From positions 1 through 14,377 of the forward strand of contig URGC01000062.1 in NCBI GenBank assembly GCA_900547255.1: a stretch of DNA of 14,377 nucleotides, given 5' to 3'. The position numbers and the translations under genes are program-made. Positions 14,146-14,377 of the stretch are shown here, in pieces; position 1 is the first letter of the stretch; the number at the start of each line of letters is the position of its first letter. Source of the DNA: an uncultured Eubacterium sp. GTDB lineage: Bacteria; Bacillota; Clostridia; Lachnospirales; Lachnospiraceae. The notes beneath the pieces were generated by a model, which did no database searches, had not been told where the DNA came from, and saw only the letters and a list, made by a program, of their open reading frames with translations.

Positions 14146-14377
14146 ATGATAGGAAAATATAGAAAAAGGCTTGCCAATATCGTGCTTGTGCTGTGCCTTG
14201 TGGTTATGATGGCAGGGCTTACAACACTCACAGGATGCAGTGTGGACGGCGATTATGCGGGAGATGGAAGATACAAGATTGTGTGTACGACATTTCCACA
14301 GTATGACTGGGTAAAGCAGATAATTGGTGATGATGACAGATTTAATGTAAAGCTTCTGCTTGGCAATGGCGTTGACA
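14146..14377 (+). CDS. znuA: Zinc/manganese ABC transporter substrate-binding lipoprotein, N-terminal part (3' end outside window)
   Basis: About 77 residues are visible before the window ends. The start is a lipoprotein signal (MIGKYRKRLA, hydrophobic core, TTLTGC) with C31 as the lipidated residue. After a short acidic tether, RYKIVCTTFPQYDWVKQIIGDD and VKLLLGNGVD match the opening strand and first metal-site region of the cluster A-I (ZnuA/AdcA/TroA) binding proteins, which capture zinc or manganese outside the cell. ATG 14137 in the same frame is too close to CGGAG (14131-14135); ATG 14146 is 10 bases away and is preferred. It follows the Fur-family gene by 36 bases with no terminator, so the two are probably one operon, with permease and ATPase genes expected further right. 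The metal-ligand histidines lie mostly beyond the window, so zinc specificity is inferred. Confidence 0.82.
   Translation, partial: MIGKYRKRLANIVLVLCLVVMMAGLTTLTGCSVDGDYAGDGRYKIVCTTFPQYDWVKQIIGDDDRFNVKLLLGNGVD

Noticed and set aside
1..14377. CRISPR arrays, tRNA or rRNA genes, insertion sequences, phage or conjugation genes
   Set aside because: No regularly spaced repeats, cloverleaf-type sequences, transposase motifs or integrase motifs were seen on either strand.

Overview
The window looks like a chromosomal segment from a low- to mid-GC Gram-positive anaerobe of the Clostridia, most likely Lachnospiraceae (Roseburia, Agathobacter, Lachnospira or Butyrivibrio relatives). The support is AT-leaning codon use, AGGAGG-type ribosome binding sites, lipobox-type binding proteins, a YesM/YesN-type two-component pair and a CUT1 sugar transporter without its own ATPase. 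This placement is inferred from gene style, not from a search.

Layout. Positions 3-1382 hold the C-terminal part of a glycogen/maltodextrin phosphorylase. A good sigma-A-type promoter (1388-1416) then precedes a same-strand run. The run comprises an AraC-type response regulator (1533-3089), its LytS/YesM-class histidine kinase (3106-4905, TTG start), a maltose-type binding lipoprotein (5058-6326), MalF-like and MalG-like permeases (6404-7744 and 7741-8589), a second, larger binding lipoprotein (8593-10341) and a family 6 hypoxanthine/uracil-DNA glycosylase (10345-10854). A perfect 13-bp hairpin separates the first binding protein from the permeases. A DUF4038/GH140-type glycoside hydrolase lies on the minus strand (10835-12109) and overlaps the glycosylase tail to tail by 20 bp.

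From about 12.25 to 13.6 kb the base composition becomes visibly more AT-rich. This stretch holds a two-gene cassette: an XRE regulator with a two-helix membrane tail carrying a GSADGPT motif (12351-12848), directly followed by a small secreted protein of unknown function (12849-13436). The cassette has its own promoter, with an inverted repeat over the -10.

The right end is a metal-homeostasis unit: a Fur-family regulator, probably Zur (13693-14109), followed by the start of a ZnuA/AdcA-type lipoprotein (14146 to the window end). Its promoter lies within three consecutive perfect palindromes (25, 14 and 35 bp) spanning 13569-13655. The first contains a 7-1-7 Fur/Zur-type box, and the last is followed by six T residues.

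How the genes work together (inference): the kinase and regulator probably sense an extracellular oligosaccharide or cell-surface state and activate the transporter operon. Imported maltodextrins would be degraded by the neighbouring phosphorylase, with a shared MsmK-type ATPase encoded elsewhere. The regulator at the right end probably represses itself and zinc uptake when zinc is sufficient. No RNA genes, insertion sequences, phage genes or CRISPR arrays were seen. No gene-free stretch exceeds 300 bases.
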